DNA from: Streptomyces roseofulvus
GTDB lineage: Bacteria; Actinomycetota; Actinomycetes; Streptomycetales; Streptomycetaceae
Direction: 5' to 3'
Assembly: GCF_039534915.1 (NCBI RefSeq)
Contig: NZ_BAAAWE010000001.1
Location: 5,208,001 to 5,272,000, forward strand
Length of the DNA stretch: 64,000 nt
The number at the start of each line of letters is the position of its first letter. The first letter of the stretch is position 1. Below, piece after piece: positions 7,445-15,482 of this stretch. Made by a program: the position numbers and the translations under genes. The notes below the pieces were generated by a model. That model searched no databases. It was not told where the DNA came from and was given only the letters and a program-made list of their open reading frames with translations.

Positions 7445-8206
7445 GTGAACCTGCGCGACCTGGTGTACGGGCTCTACGCACGCCGGGTGGAAGGCCGTCT
7501 CGACCACGACCAGGTGCCCAAGCACATCGGCGTCATCCTCGACGGCAACCGTCGCTGGGCCAAGGCGTCCGGCGGGACGCCCGAGCAGGGACACAAGGCA
7601 GGCGCGGACAAGATCCAGGAGCTCCTCGGCTGGTGCGCCGAGACGGACGTCGAGGTCGTCACGCTCTGGATGCTCTCCACGGACAACCTGAACCGCCCCG
7701 AGGAGCAGCTCGTCCCGCTGCTCGGCATCATCGAGAACGCCGTGCGCGCGCTGGCCGCCGACGGCCGCTGGCGGGTGCACCACGTCGGCACCATGGACCT
7801 GCTGCCGGGCAGGACCCAGACGGTCCTCAAGGAGGCCGAGGAGGCCACCCGCACCAACACCGGGATACTGGTCAACGTGGCCGTCGGCTACGGCGGCCGG
7901 CAGGAGATCGCGGACGCGGTCCGCTCGCTCCTCCTCGACCACGCCGAGCGCGGCACCAGCTTCGAGGAGCTGGCCGAGACCGTCTCCATCGACCTCATCT
8001 CGGAGCACCTGTACACGCGCGGGCAGCCCGACCCGGACCTGGTCATCCGCACCAGCGGCGAGCAGCGCCTGTCCGGATTCATGCTGTGGCAGAGCGCGCA
8101 CTCCGAGTACTACTTCTGCGAGGTCCACTGGCCGGCCTTCCGCAAGGTCGACTTCCTGCGGGCGCTGCGCGACTACGCCGCCCGGCACCGGCGCTACGGC
8201 ACCTGA
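7445..8206 (+). CDS. uppS: Isoprenyl transferase (cis-prenyl diphosphate synthase)
   Basis: 253 residues, GTG start preceded by GGAGGGG. The signature HIGVILDGNRRWAKASGG (residues ~28-45) contains the catalytic Asp that binds the Mg-pyrophosphate. The second signature, IRTSGEQRLSGFMLWQSAHS, is near the C-terminus. The enzyme condenses IPP units in Z configuration on an allylic primer; Streptomyces usually has more than one homologue, so the product could be undecaprenyl diphosphate or a shorter Z-prenyl chain. It acts at the cytosol-membrane interface and supplies the carrier lipid for peptidoglycan. Divergent from the aldo/keto reductase gene. Confidence 0.92.
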   Translation: MNLRDLVYGLYARRVEGRLDHDQVPKHIGVILDGNRRWAKASGGTPEQGHKAGADKIQELLGWCAETDVEVVTLWMLSTDNLNRPEEQLVPLLGIIENAVRALAADGRWRVHHVGTMDLLPGRTQTVLKEAEEATRTNTGILVNVAVGYGGRQEIADAVRSLLLDHAERGTSFEELAETVSIDLISEHLYTRGQPDPDLVIRTSGEQRLSGFMLWQSAHSEYYFCEVHWPAFRKVDFLRALRDYAARHRRYGT

Positions 8207-8513
8207 GTCCACCCCCCCTCCGCGCGGAACGGGGGCCCGGGGGAGTCACCGGACGTTCATGAACACGCCGTCATATGCCGTGGCATGGCGAGCGGTGTTC
8301 GAGGGCATAAGCCTGGTGAAGTGAGCGGCACGGAGACCGCCACCCGGGAGGCCCCTTGCACCAGGACGACCGTGCGGGACACGCACGGGAGAAGCGGAGG
8401 GCCGGTGTTCGGCCCGCGCTCGGCGGTCCGATCCCGGTCCCATTCCGCCGCGACAACGGTGATTCCGTCGCACCCCGGCCTTTTTCGGGTCTTCAGAGGG
8501 GGTCTGTCCTTCC
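8207..8513 (+). other. Intergenic region uppS-PhoH gene
   Basis: 307 nt without a credible gene. It contains a small inverted repeat ATGCCGTGGCAT at 8275-8286 and a G-rich AGAGGGGGT element about 15 nt before the PhoH-type GTG. No clear terminator or riboswitch was recognised. Confidence 0.3.
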
Positions 8514-9839
8514 GTGGTGACCAGCACGAAGCGCCGTCTTTCCGACCGGCGCACCTATGTTCTCGACACCAGCGTCCTGCTCGCCGACCCCAAGGCGATG
8601 TCCCGCTTCGAGGAGCACGAGGTCGTGCTCCCCATCGTGGTGGTGACCGAGCTGGAGGCGAAGCGGCACCACCCCGAGCTGGGCTACTTCGCCCGGCAGG
8701 CGCTGCGCCTGCTGGACGACTTCCGGGTCCGGTACGGCCGCCTGGACGCCCCCCTGCCCATCGGGGACCTGGGCGGCACGCTGCGCGTCGAGCTCAACCA
8801 CTCCGACCCCGGTGTCCTGCCGGCCGGCTACCGGCTCGGCGACAACGATTCCCGGATCCTCGCCGTCGCGCGCAACCTCCAGGCGGAGGGGTACGACGTC
8901 ACCGTCGTCTCCAAGGACCTGCCCCTGCGCATCAAGGCGTCCTCGGTGGGCCTGCTCGCCGAGGAGTACCGCGCCGAACTCGCCATCACGGACGCCAACG
9001 GGTGGACCGGGATGTCGGAGCTGAGCCTCTCCGCCGAGCAGATCGACCTCCTCTACGACCAGGAGCGGCTGTACGTGCCGGAGGCGTCCGAGCTGCCCGT
9101 GCACACCGGCCTGGTGCTCCAGTCGGAGCGCGGCAAGGCGCTCGGCCGGGTCGGCGCCGACGGGAACGTGCGGCTCGTCCGCGGCGACCGGGAGGCGTTC
9201 GGGATCCGGGGCCGCAGCGCCGAGCAGCGGATCGCGCTCGACCTGCTGCTCGACCCGGAGGTCGGCATCATCTCGATGGGCGGCCGGGCCGGCACCGGCA
9301 AGTCGGCGCTGGCGCTCTGCGCGGGCCTGGAGGCGGTCCTGGAGCGCCGTCAGCACCAGAAGGTGATGGTCTTCCGTCCGCTGTACGCGGTCGGCGGCCA
9401 GGACCTCGGCTATCTGCCGGGCAGCGAGTCCGAGAAGATGAGCCCCTGGGCGCAGGCGGTCTTCGACACGCTGTCGTCGGTCGCCGGCCGCGAGGTGATC
9501 GAGGAGGTGCTGTCCCGGGGGATGCTGGAGGTCCTTCCGCTCACCCACATCCGGGGCCGCTCGCTCCACGACGCCTTCGTCATCGTCGACGAGGCCCAGT
9601 CCCTGGAGCGGAACGTCCTGTTGACCGTTCTGTCCCGTATCGGGGCGAATTCGCGGGTGGTGCTCACCCATGACGTGGCCCAGCGGGACAACCTGCGGGT
9701 GGGGCGGTACGACGGAGTCGTCGCCGTGGTCGAGAAGCTGAAGGGGCATCCGCTCTTCGCGCACGTCACGCTGACCCGCTCGGAGCGGTCCCCGATCGCG
9801 GCCCTGGTCACCGAGATGCTGGAGGACGGCCACCTGTAA
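8514..9839 (+). CDS. PhoH family protein with N-terminal PIN domain (PhoH2-type)
   Basis: 441 residues, GTG start (8514 or the adjacent GTG 8517). Residues ~12-150 form a PIN ribonuclease domain: YVLDTSVLLADP, TELEAKRHH, and the acidic triplet LGDNDSRIL/VSKDLPLR. Residues ~235-441 are the PhoH ATPase, with Walker A GRAGTGKSALAL (~257) and Walker B AFVIVDEAQS (~353). PIN-PhoH proteins studied in mycobacteria act as RNA helicase/ribonucleases. Intact motifs in both halves suggest ATP-driven RNA cleavage here. It stands alone and is followed by a hairpin terminator. Confidence 0.92.
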   Translation: MVTSTKRRLSDRRTYVLDTSVLLADPKAMSRFEEHEVVLPIVVVTELEAKRHHPELGYFARQALRLLDDFRVRYGRLDAPLPIGDLGGTLRVELNHSDPGVLPAGYRLGDNDSRILAVARNLQAEGYDVTVVSKDLPLRIKASSVGLLAEEYRAELAITDANGWTGMSELSLSAEQIDLLYDQERLYVPEASELPVHTGLVLQSERGKALGRVGADGNVRLVRGDREAFGIRGRSAEQRIALDLLLDPEVGIISMGGRAGTGKSALALCAGLEAVLERRQHQKVMVFRPLYAVGGQDLGYLPGSESEKMSPWAQAVFDTLSSVAGREVIEEVLSRGMLEVLPLTHIRGRSLHDAFVIVDEAQSLERNVLLTVLSRIGANSRVVLTHDVAQRDNLRVGRYDGVVAVVEKLKGHPLFAHVTLTRSERSPIAALVTEMLEDGHL

Positions 9840-9875
9840 GCCCGTTTCGTACCCTTTCACTCCCGTACGGGAGTT

Positions 9876-9917
9876 GGCGCCGCCCGGCGAAGCGCAGGAG
9901 CTTAGCCGGGCGGCGCC
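9876..9917. terminator. Hairpin after PhoH gene
   Basis: A 13-bp perfect stem (9876-9888 with 9905-9917) with a 16-nt loop lies about 40 nt after the PhoH-type stop. No T-tract is present, as is usual in this genome. Confidence 0.6.
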
Positions 9918-10230
9918 CCCGTGTCCGCAACATCCGTCAAAACACCTGCGCCCAACGAGGTGTGAGCTTTCACACGCAACACGGAATTGCCTTGCGGCGT
10001 CCGCGTCCGGCAGAGTCTTGCTTCCGTCAGGCCCCGCATACGGCACCCGTGCACCTTCGAGCGTTCGAAGAGGCACACCGCAGCACCGCACAACTCCACA
10101 GCCGACGCCGTATGCCGCCCACAGCACCACGGGCCCGTGTCTTCTGTGACCCGGTACGACGAAGACCAGCGCCAGGGGCACGATTTCGCCCGCGTGGTCA
10201 CCGCTGCGGGCGATGCTGGAAGGAAACCGT
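9918..10230 (+). promoter_or_regulatory. Long upstream region of the transglycosylase gene, with a Crp-like palindrome
   Basis: About 310 nt precede the transglycosylase start. GTGTGAGCTTTCACAC at 9960-9975 has 6-bp arms around 4 nt and resembles a TGTGA/TCACA half-site pair, with a shorter spacer than the classical Crp site. A GGAAGGA ribosome-binding site sits at 10217-10223. I looked for a c-di-AMP (ydaO-type) riboswitch, common before Streptomyces wall hydrolases, and could not recognise its conserved elements. Confidence 0.4.
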
Positions 10231-10953
10231 GTGAGCCGGATCTCGGTCCGGGGATTCGCGGTGGCGTCTGCCACTGCGGTCACCACCGTCGGCGCCGTCG
10301 TCGGAGTTGCCACGGGCAACGCCGCCCAGGCCACTTCGGACGACAACTTCGAGGCCACCGCGGCCGACACCACCCTGCTCGCGGACATCCCCGCGGGCTC
10401 CCAGGCGCAGGTGCAGGTCGCCTCCCTGGCGGAGCAGGCCGACGTCCAGGCCGCCGCCGCGGACGCCACCGCGCGCAGGAGCGCCGAGGAGGCCGCCCGC
10501 CTCAAGGCCGCCGAGGACGCCGAGGCGAAGAAGAAGGCCGCCGACGAGAAGGCCGAGCAGGAGAAGAAGGAGCGCGAGGAGCGGGAGGCCCGCGAGGAGG
10601 CCGAGCGCGCCAGCCGCGAGGCCGTCCGCGACGCGTCGAGCTTCTCCGCCCAGGGCTCGTACTCCATCTCCGAGGTCAAGGCGATCGCCCGCCAGATGAT
10701 CCCGGAATCCCAGTTCCAGTGCTTCAGCAACATCGTGGACCACGAGTCCGGCTGGAACTACCGGGCGACGAACCCGTCCTCCGGTGCCTACGGTCTCGTC
10801 CAGGCGCTGCCGGGCAGCAAGATGTCCTCGGCCGGCGCCGACTGGCAGACCAACCCCGCCACCCAGATCAAGTGGGGCCTCAGCTACATGAACGGCCGGT
10901 ACGGCAGCCCCTGCGGCGCCTGGTCGTTCTGGCAGGCCAACCGCTGGTACTAG
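10231..10953 (+). CDS. Secreted lytic transglycosylase with coiled-coil
   Basis: 240 residues from the GTG at 10231, which has GGAAGGA 7 nt upstream. A signal peptide spans about residues 1-36 (ends GNAAQAT). A long Ala/Glu/Lys-rich coiled coil follows (about 75-130, with EKKEREEREAREEAERA). The C-terminal ~80 residues are a compact lysozyme-like transglycosylase domain of the aggregation-promoting-factor type: FQCFSNIVDHESGWNYRATN holds the catalytic Glu, followed by SSGAYGLVQALPGSKM. It would cleave peptidoglycan outside the membrane. The coiled coil may tether or regulate it. Confidence 0.85.
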   Translation: MSRISVRGFAVASATAVTTVGAVVGVATGNAAQATSDDNFEATAADTTLLADIPAGSQAQVQVASLAEQADVQAAAADATARRSAEEAARLKAAEDAEAKKKAADEKAEQEKKEREEREAREEAERASREAVRDASSFSAQGSYSISEVKAIARQMIPESQFQCFSNIVDHESGWNYRATNPSSGAYGLVQALPGSKMSSAGADWQTNPATQIKWGLSYMNGRYGSPCGAWSFWQANRWY

Positions 10954-10974
10954 ACCGGCGAGCGCTCAACCCCG

Positions 10975-11009
10975 GGAAGCCCCGCACCGTCCTACGGTGC
11001 GGGGCTTCC
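10975..11009. terminator. Strong hairpin terminator
   Basis: Perfect 16-bp stem (10975-10990 with 10994-11009) and a 3-nt CCT loop, directly after the transglycosylase gene. Confidence 0.8.
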
Positions 11010-11053
11010 TGCGTGTAGGTTGCCAGGGACCGAACGGGGGGAAGAGGGACGAG

Positions 11054-12463
11054 ATGTCGAGACTGCCAGGCTGGCTGAACCGACTGGGCGAGGGCATCAG
11101 CCGCATCGGAAGCGAACTGCACGCCCGGCGCGCCGAGGCCGAGCGGGCCGCGTCGGCCGGACCGCCGTACGAGCGGCCGCCGGTGACGCCGGGTCCGGAG
11201 ACCGCGCCGCCGGCCGCCGCGCCCGCCGAGGGACCCGCCGCCGCACCCGCCGCCGTCGCCGAGGGCCGTACCGTCCCCGCCCCGCCGGCCTACGCCCCGG
11301 CCGTCCCCGCCCGGCCCGACCCGGTCGCCGCCATCCCGTGGGGGCTGCGGGTCGCCGGCGAGGCCGGCTGGCGGCTGCTCGTCCTCGCCGGCACCGTCTG
11401 GGTGCTGATGCGGGTCATCAGCTCCGTGCAGCTCGTCGTCCTCGCCTTCGTGGCCGCCCTCCTGGTGACCGCGCTGCTCCAGCCGACCGTCGCCCGGCTG
11501 CGGGGCATGGGCGTGCCGCGCGGGCTCGCCACCGCCATCACCGCCATCTCCGGCTTCGTCGTGATGGGCCTGGTCGGCTGGTTCGTGGTGTGGCAGGTGA
11601 TGGACAACATCGACAACCTCACCGACCGGGTCAGGGACGGCATCGAGGAGCTCAAGCGCTGGCTCCTGGACAGCCCGTTCCACGTGACCGAGCGCCAGAT
11701 CAACGACATCGCCAAGAACCTCAGCGACACCATCGGCGCCAACGCCGAGCAGATCACCTCCGCCGGACTCCAGGGCGTGACCGTGATCGTCGAGACCATG
11801 ACCGGCATCCTGCTCGCCATGTTCTCCACCCTCTTCCTGCTGTACGACGGGAAGAAGGTCTGGGAGTGGACGCTCAAGCTCGTCCCCGCGCAGGCCAGGC
11901 CCGGCGTCGCCGGCGCCGGTCCGCGCGCCTGGCGCACCCTCACCGCCTATGTGCGCGGCACCGTCCTGGTCGCCCTCATCGACGCCGTCTTCATCGGCCT
12001 CGGCCTCTACTTCCTCGACGTGCCGATGGCGGTCCCGCTCGCCGTCTTCATCTTCCTCTTCGCCTTCATCCCGCTGGTCGGCGCCGTCATCTCCGGCGCC
12101 CTGGCGGTGCTGGTCGCCCTCGTCACCAACGGCGTGTTCACCGCGCTGATGGTGCTCGTGGTCGTCCTGGCGGTGCAGCAGATCGAGGGGCACGTCCTCC
12201 AGCCGTTCATCCTCGGCCGGGCCGTCCGCGTCCACCCGCTGGCCGTCGTCCTCGCGGTCGCCGCCGGCGGGCTGACCGCCGGCATCGGCGGCGCCGTCGT
12301 CGCCGTCCCGCTCGTCGCGGTCGCCAACACCGTCGTCGGCTACCTGAAGGCGTGGAGTCACGAACCGGGGCTGCTCACCTCTCCCGAGCCGCGCGGGGCG
12401 ACCGCCTTCGAGGTGGCGCCCACCCCGGCGCCCGGCTCGCCCGAGGGGAAGGGCAAGGCGTGA
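11054..12463 (+). CDS. AI-2E family (PerM-like) membrane transporter
   Basis: 469 residues from the ATG at 11054, preceded by GGGGGAAGAGGGA. A Pro/Ala-rich cytoplasmic N-terminus (~95 residues) is followed by about eight transmembrane helices in the AI-2E pattern: paired N-terminal helices, a charged amphipathic central segment (VTERQINDIAKNLSD), and the conserved C-terminal VPLAVFIFLFAFIPLVGAVI and QQIEGHVLQPFILGRAV. Members include proposed autoinducer exporters and Na+/H+ antiporters, so the substrate is uncertain. Its stop overlaps the start of the next gene. Confidence 0.85.
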   Translation: MSRLPGWLNRLGEGISRIGSELHARRAEAERAASAGPPYERPPVTPGPETAPPAAAPAEGPAAAPAAVAEGRTVPAPPAYAPAVPARPDPVAAIPWGLRVAGEAGWRLLVLAGTVWVLMRVISSVQLVVLAFVAALLVTALLQPTVARLRGMGVPRGLATAITAISGFVVMGLVGWFVVWQVMDNIDNLTDRVRDGIEELKRWLLDSPFHVTERQINDIAKNLSDTIGANAEQITSAGLQGVTVIVETMTGILLAMFSTLFLLYDGKKVWEWTLKLVPAQARPGVAGAGPRAWRTLTAYVRGTVLVALIDAVFIGLGLYFLDVPMAVPLAVFIFLFAFIPLVGAVISGALAVLVALVTNGVFTALMVLVVVLAVQQIEGHVLQPFILGRAVRVHPLAVVLAVAAGGLTAGIGGAVVAVPLVAVANTVVGYLKAWSHEPGLLTSPEPRGATAFEVAPTPAPGSPEGKGKA

Positions 12464-13140
12464 TATCCGAACCGGAGCTGGAGGGCGGCGCCCCCTACGC
12501 CACCGTCGAGGTGCTGACCGAGGAGCGGGAGCGCACGCCCCGCCCGCCCCGGGGCCGTGCGCCCTGGCTGTGGGCGGTCGGCGGCGCGGTGGTCGCCTCG
12601 GCGGTGTGGGGGGCCGGGCTGTACGCCCACGGGCTCGTCCGGTCGGAGCCGGGAGTGGACCTGGGCGGGTACGAAGAGGTCGACGACCTGTGCGTGCTGG
12701 CCGAGCTGAAGGGCATGGGCGCCGTCCTCGGCGAGCGCATCGCCGACGCGACCAATCCCGACCTGGACGATCCGGCGCTGCAGCGGCGGTCCTGCACGGT
12801 CGCCTTCGGCGAGGGCGAGCGGGAGCAGAGCGTCAACATCACCTACACCCTGCACAAGCTGACCGACCCCGGGCCCGAGTTCGCGGCGCTGGCCAAGGGC
12901 TTCGACCTGATGGAGCCGATCGGCGGCGTCGGCGAGCAGGCGTTCTTCGGCGACGCGGGCGAGGACGGCGGGGTCCTGCGGGTGCTCGACGGCCAGGCCG
13001 TGCTGGAGCTCGACGTGTACCGGACCCACTACGAGACCGAGGACGGGGAGATCGTCCAGCGCGGAGCGCCCGACCTCTCCGGGGTCGACGTGCCGCTCAC
13101 CCAGGACGCCCTGGCGCTGATGGCGGCGCTCAAGAAGTAG
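12460..13140 (+). CDS. Membrane-anchored hypothetical protein
   Basis: 226 residues. The GTG start overlaps the preceding stop by 4 nt (GTGA), so it is translationally coupled to the AI-2E transporter. A Pro/Arg-rich N-terminus precedes one transmembrane helix (about 35-57, ending near YAHGLV). The exposed domain has two Cys (DDLCVLAEL and RRSCTVAF) that could be disulfide-bonded. No family is recognised. The coupling suggests an accessory extracytoplasmic subunit, which is inference. Confidence 0.75.
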   Translation: MISEPELEGGAPYATVEVLTEERERTPRPPRGRAPWLWAVGGAVVASAVWGAGLYAHGLVRSEPGVDLGGYEEVDDLCVLAELKGMGAVLGERIADATNPDLDDPALQRRSCTVAFGEGEREQSVNITYTLHKLTDPGPEFAALAKGFDLMEPIGGVGEQAFFGDAGEDGGVLRVLDGQAVLELDVYRTHYETEDGEIVQRGAPDLSGVDVPLTQDALALMAALKK

Positions 13141-13152
13141 CCGTGGGCATGG

Positions 13153-13188
13153 GGAAGGGCCCCGGAGCGCGTGCTCCGGGGCCCTTCC
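13153..13188. terminator. Bidirectional hairpin terminator
   Basis: Perfect 16-bp stem around a GCGT loop, centred between the convergent membrane-protein gene and ahpD. It can serve both strands. Confidence 0.8.
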
Positions 13189-13207
13189 TCCGTACGTCGG
13201 CCGACGC

Positions 13208-13741
13208 CTACTCGGCGAGGACGGCCTCCGCGTCCAGGGTGACGGCGACCGCCTGGATCACCGCGGCGATCTTGAACGCCTCCTGGATCGTCTCGCGGTC
13301 GACACCGGCCTTGCGCAGGACCTGCTCGTGCGAGTCCAGGCACTGGCCGCAGCCGTTGATCGCGGAGACGGCGAGCGACCAGAGCTCGAAGTCGACCTTC
13401 TCGACGCCCGGGTTGCCGATGACGTTCATCCGCAGGCCGGCCCGCATCGTCCCGTACTCGGGGTCCGACAGCAGGTGCCGGGTCCGGTAGAAGACGTTGT
13501 TCATGGCCATGATGGCGGCGGCGGACTTGGCGGCCTGGTACGCCTCGGGCTTCAGGTTCGCCTGGGCCTCGGGCTCCAGCTCCTTCAGCACCTTCGGCGA
13601 GCGCGAGGCGATCGCGCAGGCCAGCACCGTGCCCCACAGCTGCTGCTGCGGGAGGTCGCTGTTGCCGATGACCGAGCCGAGGTTCAGCTTCAGGTCCTTG
13701 GCGAAGTCCGGTATGGCGGCCTTCAGCTCATCGAGCGCCAT
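13208..13741 (-). CDS. ahpD: Alkyl hydroperoxide reductase AhpD
   Basis: 177 residues starting MALDELKAAIPDF at 13741; a GTG at 13747 overlapping the ahpC stop is an alternative. The catalytic Glu-x-x-x-Cys-x-x-Cys-x-x-x-His element is present (FELWSLAVSAINGCGQCLDS then HEQVL), giving the thiol pair and proton relay of this alkylhydroperoxidase. In mycobacteria AhpD reduces AhpC using a lipoamide-linked system. It follows ahpC with 2 nt between stop and start, so the two are co-transcribed and probably act together in cytosolic peroxide removal. Confidence 0.93.
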   Translation of the reverse strand: MALDELKAAIPDFAKDLKLNLGSVIGNSDLPQQQLWGTVLACAIASRSPKVLKELEPEAQANLKPEAYQAAKSAAAIMAMNNVFYRTRHLLSDPEYGTMRAGLRMNVIGNPGVEKVDFELWSLAVSAINGCGQCLDSHEQVLRKAGVDRETIQEAFKIAAVIQAVAVTLDAEAVLAE

Positions 13742-13743
13742 GG

Positions 13744-14298
13744 TCACTCACCGGCCAGGAGCTTGCCGGCGTCGAGGGTGTCCTCGCCCTTGTTCCAGTT
13801 GCAGGGGCAGAGCTCGTCGGTCTGCAGGGCGTCGAGGACCCGCAGGACCTCCTTGGGGTTACGGCCCACGGAACCAGCGGTCACCATGGTGAACTGGATC
13901 TCGTTGTTCGGGTCCACGATGAAGACGGCGCGCTGGGCGAAGCCGTCCTCGCCCTCGACGCCGCAGTCGCGCATGAGCTCGTGCTTCGAGTCGGCGAGCA
14001 TCGGGAAGGGCAGGTCACGCAGGTCCGCGTGGTCCTTGCGCCAGGCGTGGTGGACGAACTCGGAGTCGCCGGAGACGCCGAGGATCTGGGCGTCACGGTC
14101 GGCGAACTCGTCGTTCAGCTTGCCGAACGCGGCGATCTCGGTCGGGCAGACGAAGGTGAAGTCCTTCGGCCAGAAGAACACCACGCGCCACTTGCCCTCG
14201 TAGGACTTGTGGTCGATCTGCGCGAACTCCTTGCCGCTCTCCAGCGACACGCAGGCGGTCAGGTCGTAGGTGGGGAACTGGTCACCGACAGTGAGCAC
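13744..14298 (-). CDS. ahpC: Alkyl hydroperoxide reductase AhpC (2-Cys peroxiredoxin)
   Basis: 184 residues from a GTG at 14298 with AAGGAG upstream; an ATG at 14343 in the same frame would add 15 residues not expected for the family. The peroxidatic Cys is in FTFVCPTEIAAF, the resolving Cys pair in ELCPCNWNKG, and GSVGRNPKEVLRVLDALQTD is typical. It reduces H2O2, organic hydroperoxides and probably peroxynitrite. It is divergent from oxyR and coupled to ahpD. Confidence 0.95.
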   Translation of the reverse strand: MLTVGDQFPTYDLTACVSLESGKEFAQIDHKSYEGKWRVVFFWPKDFTFVCPTEIAAFGKLNDEFADRDAQILGVSGDSEFVHHAWRKDHADLRDLPFPMLADSKHELMRDCGVEGEDGFAQRAVFIVDPNNEIQFTMVTAGSVGRNPKEVLRVLDALQTDELCPCNWNKGEDTLDAGKLLAGE

Positions 14299-14431
14299 AC
14301 GCTCTCCTTGCGAGACGGAAGGGTCCCTTTTGGGGGCTTCCATGAGGGGTTGGACGGATCACAGCATGGCACGCAGTGCATTGATCAGGGAAATAGCTAG
14401 AGTGGGTCGTGTTGATCGAAGGTGGTTATCA
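14299..14431. promoter_or_regulatory. ahpC-oxyR divergent control region
   Basis: 133 nt separate the divergent starts. A direct repeat TTGATC (14381-14386 and 14412-14417) flanks an AT-rich stretch AAATAGCTAGAG, notable in this GC-rich DNA. OxyR classically regulates this operon from such a position. The exact tetramer site cannot be fixed by eye. Confidence 0.45.
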
Positions 14432-15394
14432 GTGGCATCCCCGTACACCCCCCAGCGCGCCAAGCAGCCCAGCCTCTCCCAGCTCAGGGCCTTCGCGGCG
14501 GTCGCCGAGCATCTGCACTTCCGGGACGCGGCAGCCGCCATCGGCATGAGCCAGCCCGCGCTCTCGGGCGCGGTTTCGGCACTCGAAGAGGCACTCGGTG
14601 TCCAGCTGCTGGAGCGGACCACCCGCAAGGTGCTGCTGTCGCCCGCCGGCGAGCGCCTCGCGGTCCGCGCCCGGGCCGTCCTCGACGCCGTCGCCGAGCT
14701 GATGGAGGAGGCCGAGGGCGCCCGCGCCCCCTTCACCGGCGTGCTCCGCCTCGGCGTCATCCCGACCGTCGCCCCCTATCTGCTGCCGGCCGTGCTGCGG
14801 CTGACCCACCGCCGCTACCCGGAGCTCGACCTCCAGGTCCACGAGGAGCAGACCTCCTCGCTCCTGGAGGGCCTCGCCGCCGGCCGCCTCGACCTGCTGC
14901 TCCTCGCCGTGCCGCTCGGCGTCCCCGGTGTCACCGAACTCCCGCTCTTCGACGAGGACTTCGTGCTGGTCACCGAGGAGGGGCACCCGCTGGCCGGCCG
15001 GGACGACATCCCCCGCGAGGCGTTGCGGGAGCTGCGGCTGCTGCTGCTCGACGAGGGGCACTGCCTGCGCGACCAGGCCCTCGACGTGTGCCGTGAGGCC
15101 GGGCGCGCGGACGGCGCCGAGGTCACCACCACCGCGGCCGGCCTGTCGACCCTGGTCCAGCTGGTCGCCGGCGGGCTCGGCGTGACCCTGCTGCCGCGCA
15201 CCGCCGTCACCGTCGAGACCGCCCGCGACCCCGCCCTGCGCACCGGCTCCTTCACCGCCCCGGCCCCCACCCGCCGGGTCGCCCTCGCGATGCGGTCCGG
15301 CGCGGCCCGCCAGGCCGAGTTCGAGGAGCTGGCCGAGGCGCTGCGCGAGGAGCTGGCGGCGCTTCCCGTACGGGTGCTCGGCCCGGACGCCTGA
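14432..15394 (+). CDS. oxyR: LysR-family peroxide regulator OxyR
   Basis: 320 residues from a GTG at 14432 (VASPYTPQRAKQPSLSQLRA). The helix-turn-helix covers about residues 15-75 (HFRDAAAAIGMSQPALSGAV). The effector domain carries the two redox cysteines in the expected arrangement, DEGHCLRDQALDVCREAG, nine residues apart as in the OxyR disulfide switch. It should activate the divergent ahpCD operon when oxidised. Followed by a hairpin at 15405-15444. Confidence 0.92.
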   Translation: MASPYTPQRAKQPSLSQLRAFAAVAEHLHFRDAAAAIGMSQPALSGAVSALEEALGVQLLERTTRKVLLSPAGERLAVRARAVLDAVAELMEEAEGARAPFTGVLRLGVIPTVAPYLLPAVLRLTHRRYPELDLQVHEEQTSSLLEGLAAGRLDLLLLAVPLGVPGVTELPLFDEDFVLVTEEGHPLAGRDDIPREALRELRLLLLDEGHCLRDQALDVCREAGRADGAEVTTTAAGLSTLVQLVAGGLGVTLLPRTAVTVETARDPALRTGSFTAPAPTRRVALAMRSGAARQAEFEELAEALREELAALPVRVLGPDA

Positions 15395-15404
15395 CCGCAC
15401 GCGG

Positions 15405-15444
15405 GCGCGGGCTCCCGGCGCCCCCCGACGCCGGGAACCCGCGC
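15405..15444. terminator. Bidirectional hairpin terminator
   Basis: A near-perfect 16-nt inverted repeat with one mismatched pair and a C-rich 8-nt loop sits between convergent oxyR and the ABC permease gene. Confidence 0.6.
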
Positions 15445-15482
15445 CCCGTCCCTCCATCCGCCTCGTACATCCGCCCGACGGG

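Noticed and set aside
9918..10230. c-di-AMP (ydaO) riboswitch before the transglycosylase gene
   Set aside because: The gene type and long leader made it plausible, but I could not recognise the conserved ydaO core elements by eye.
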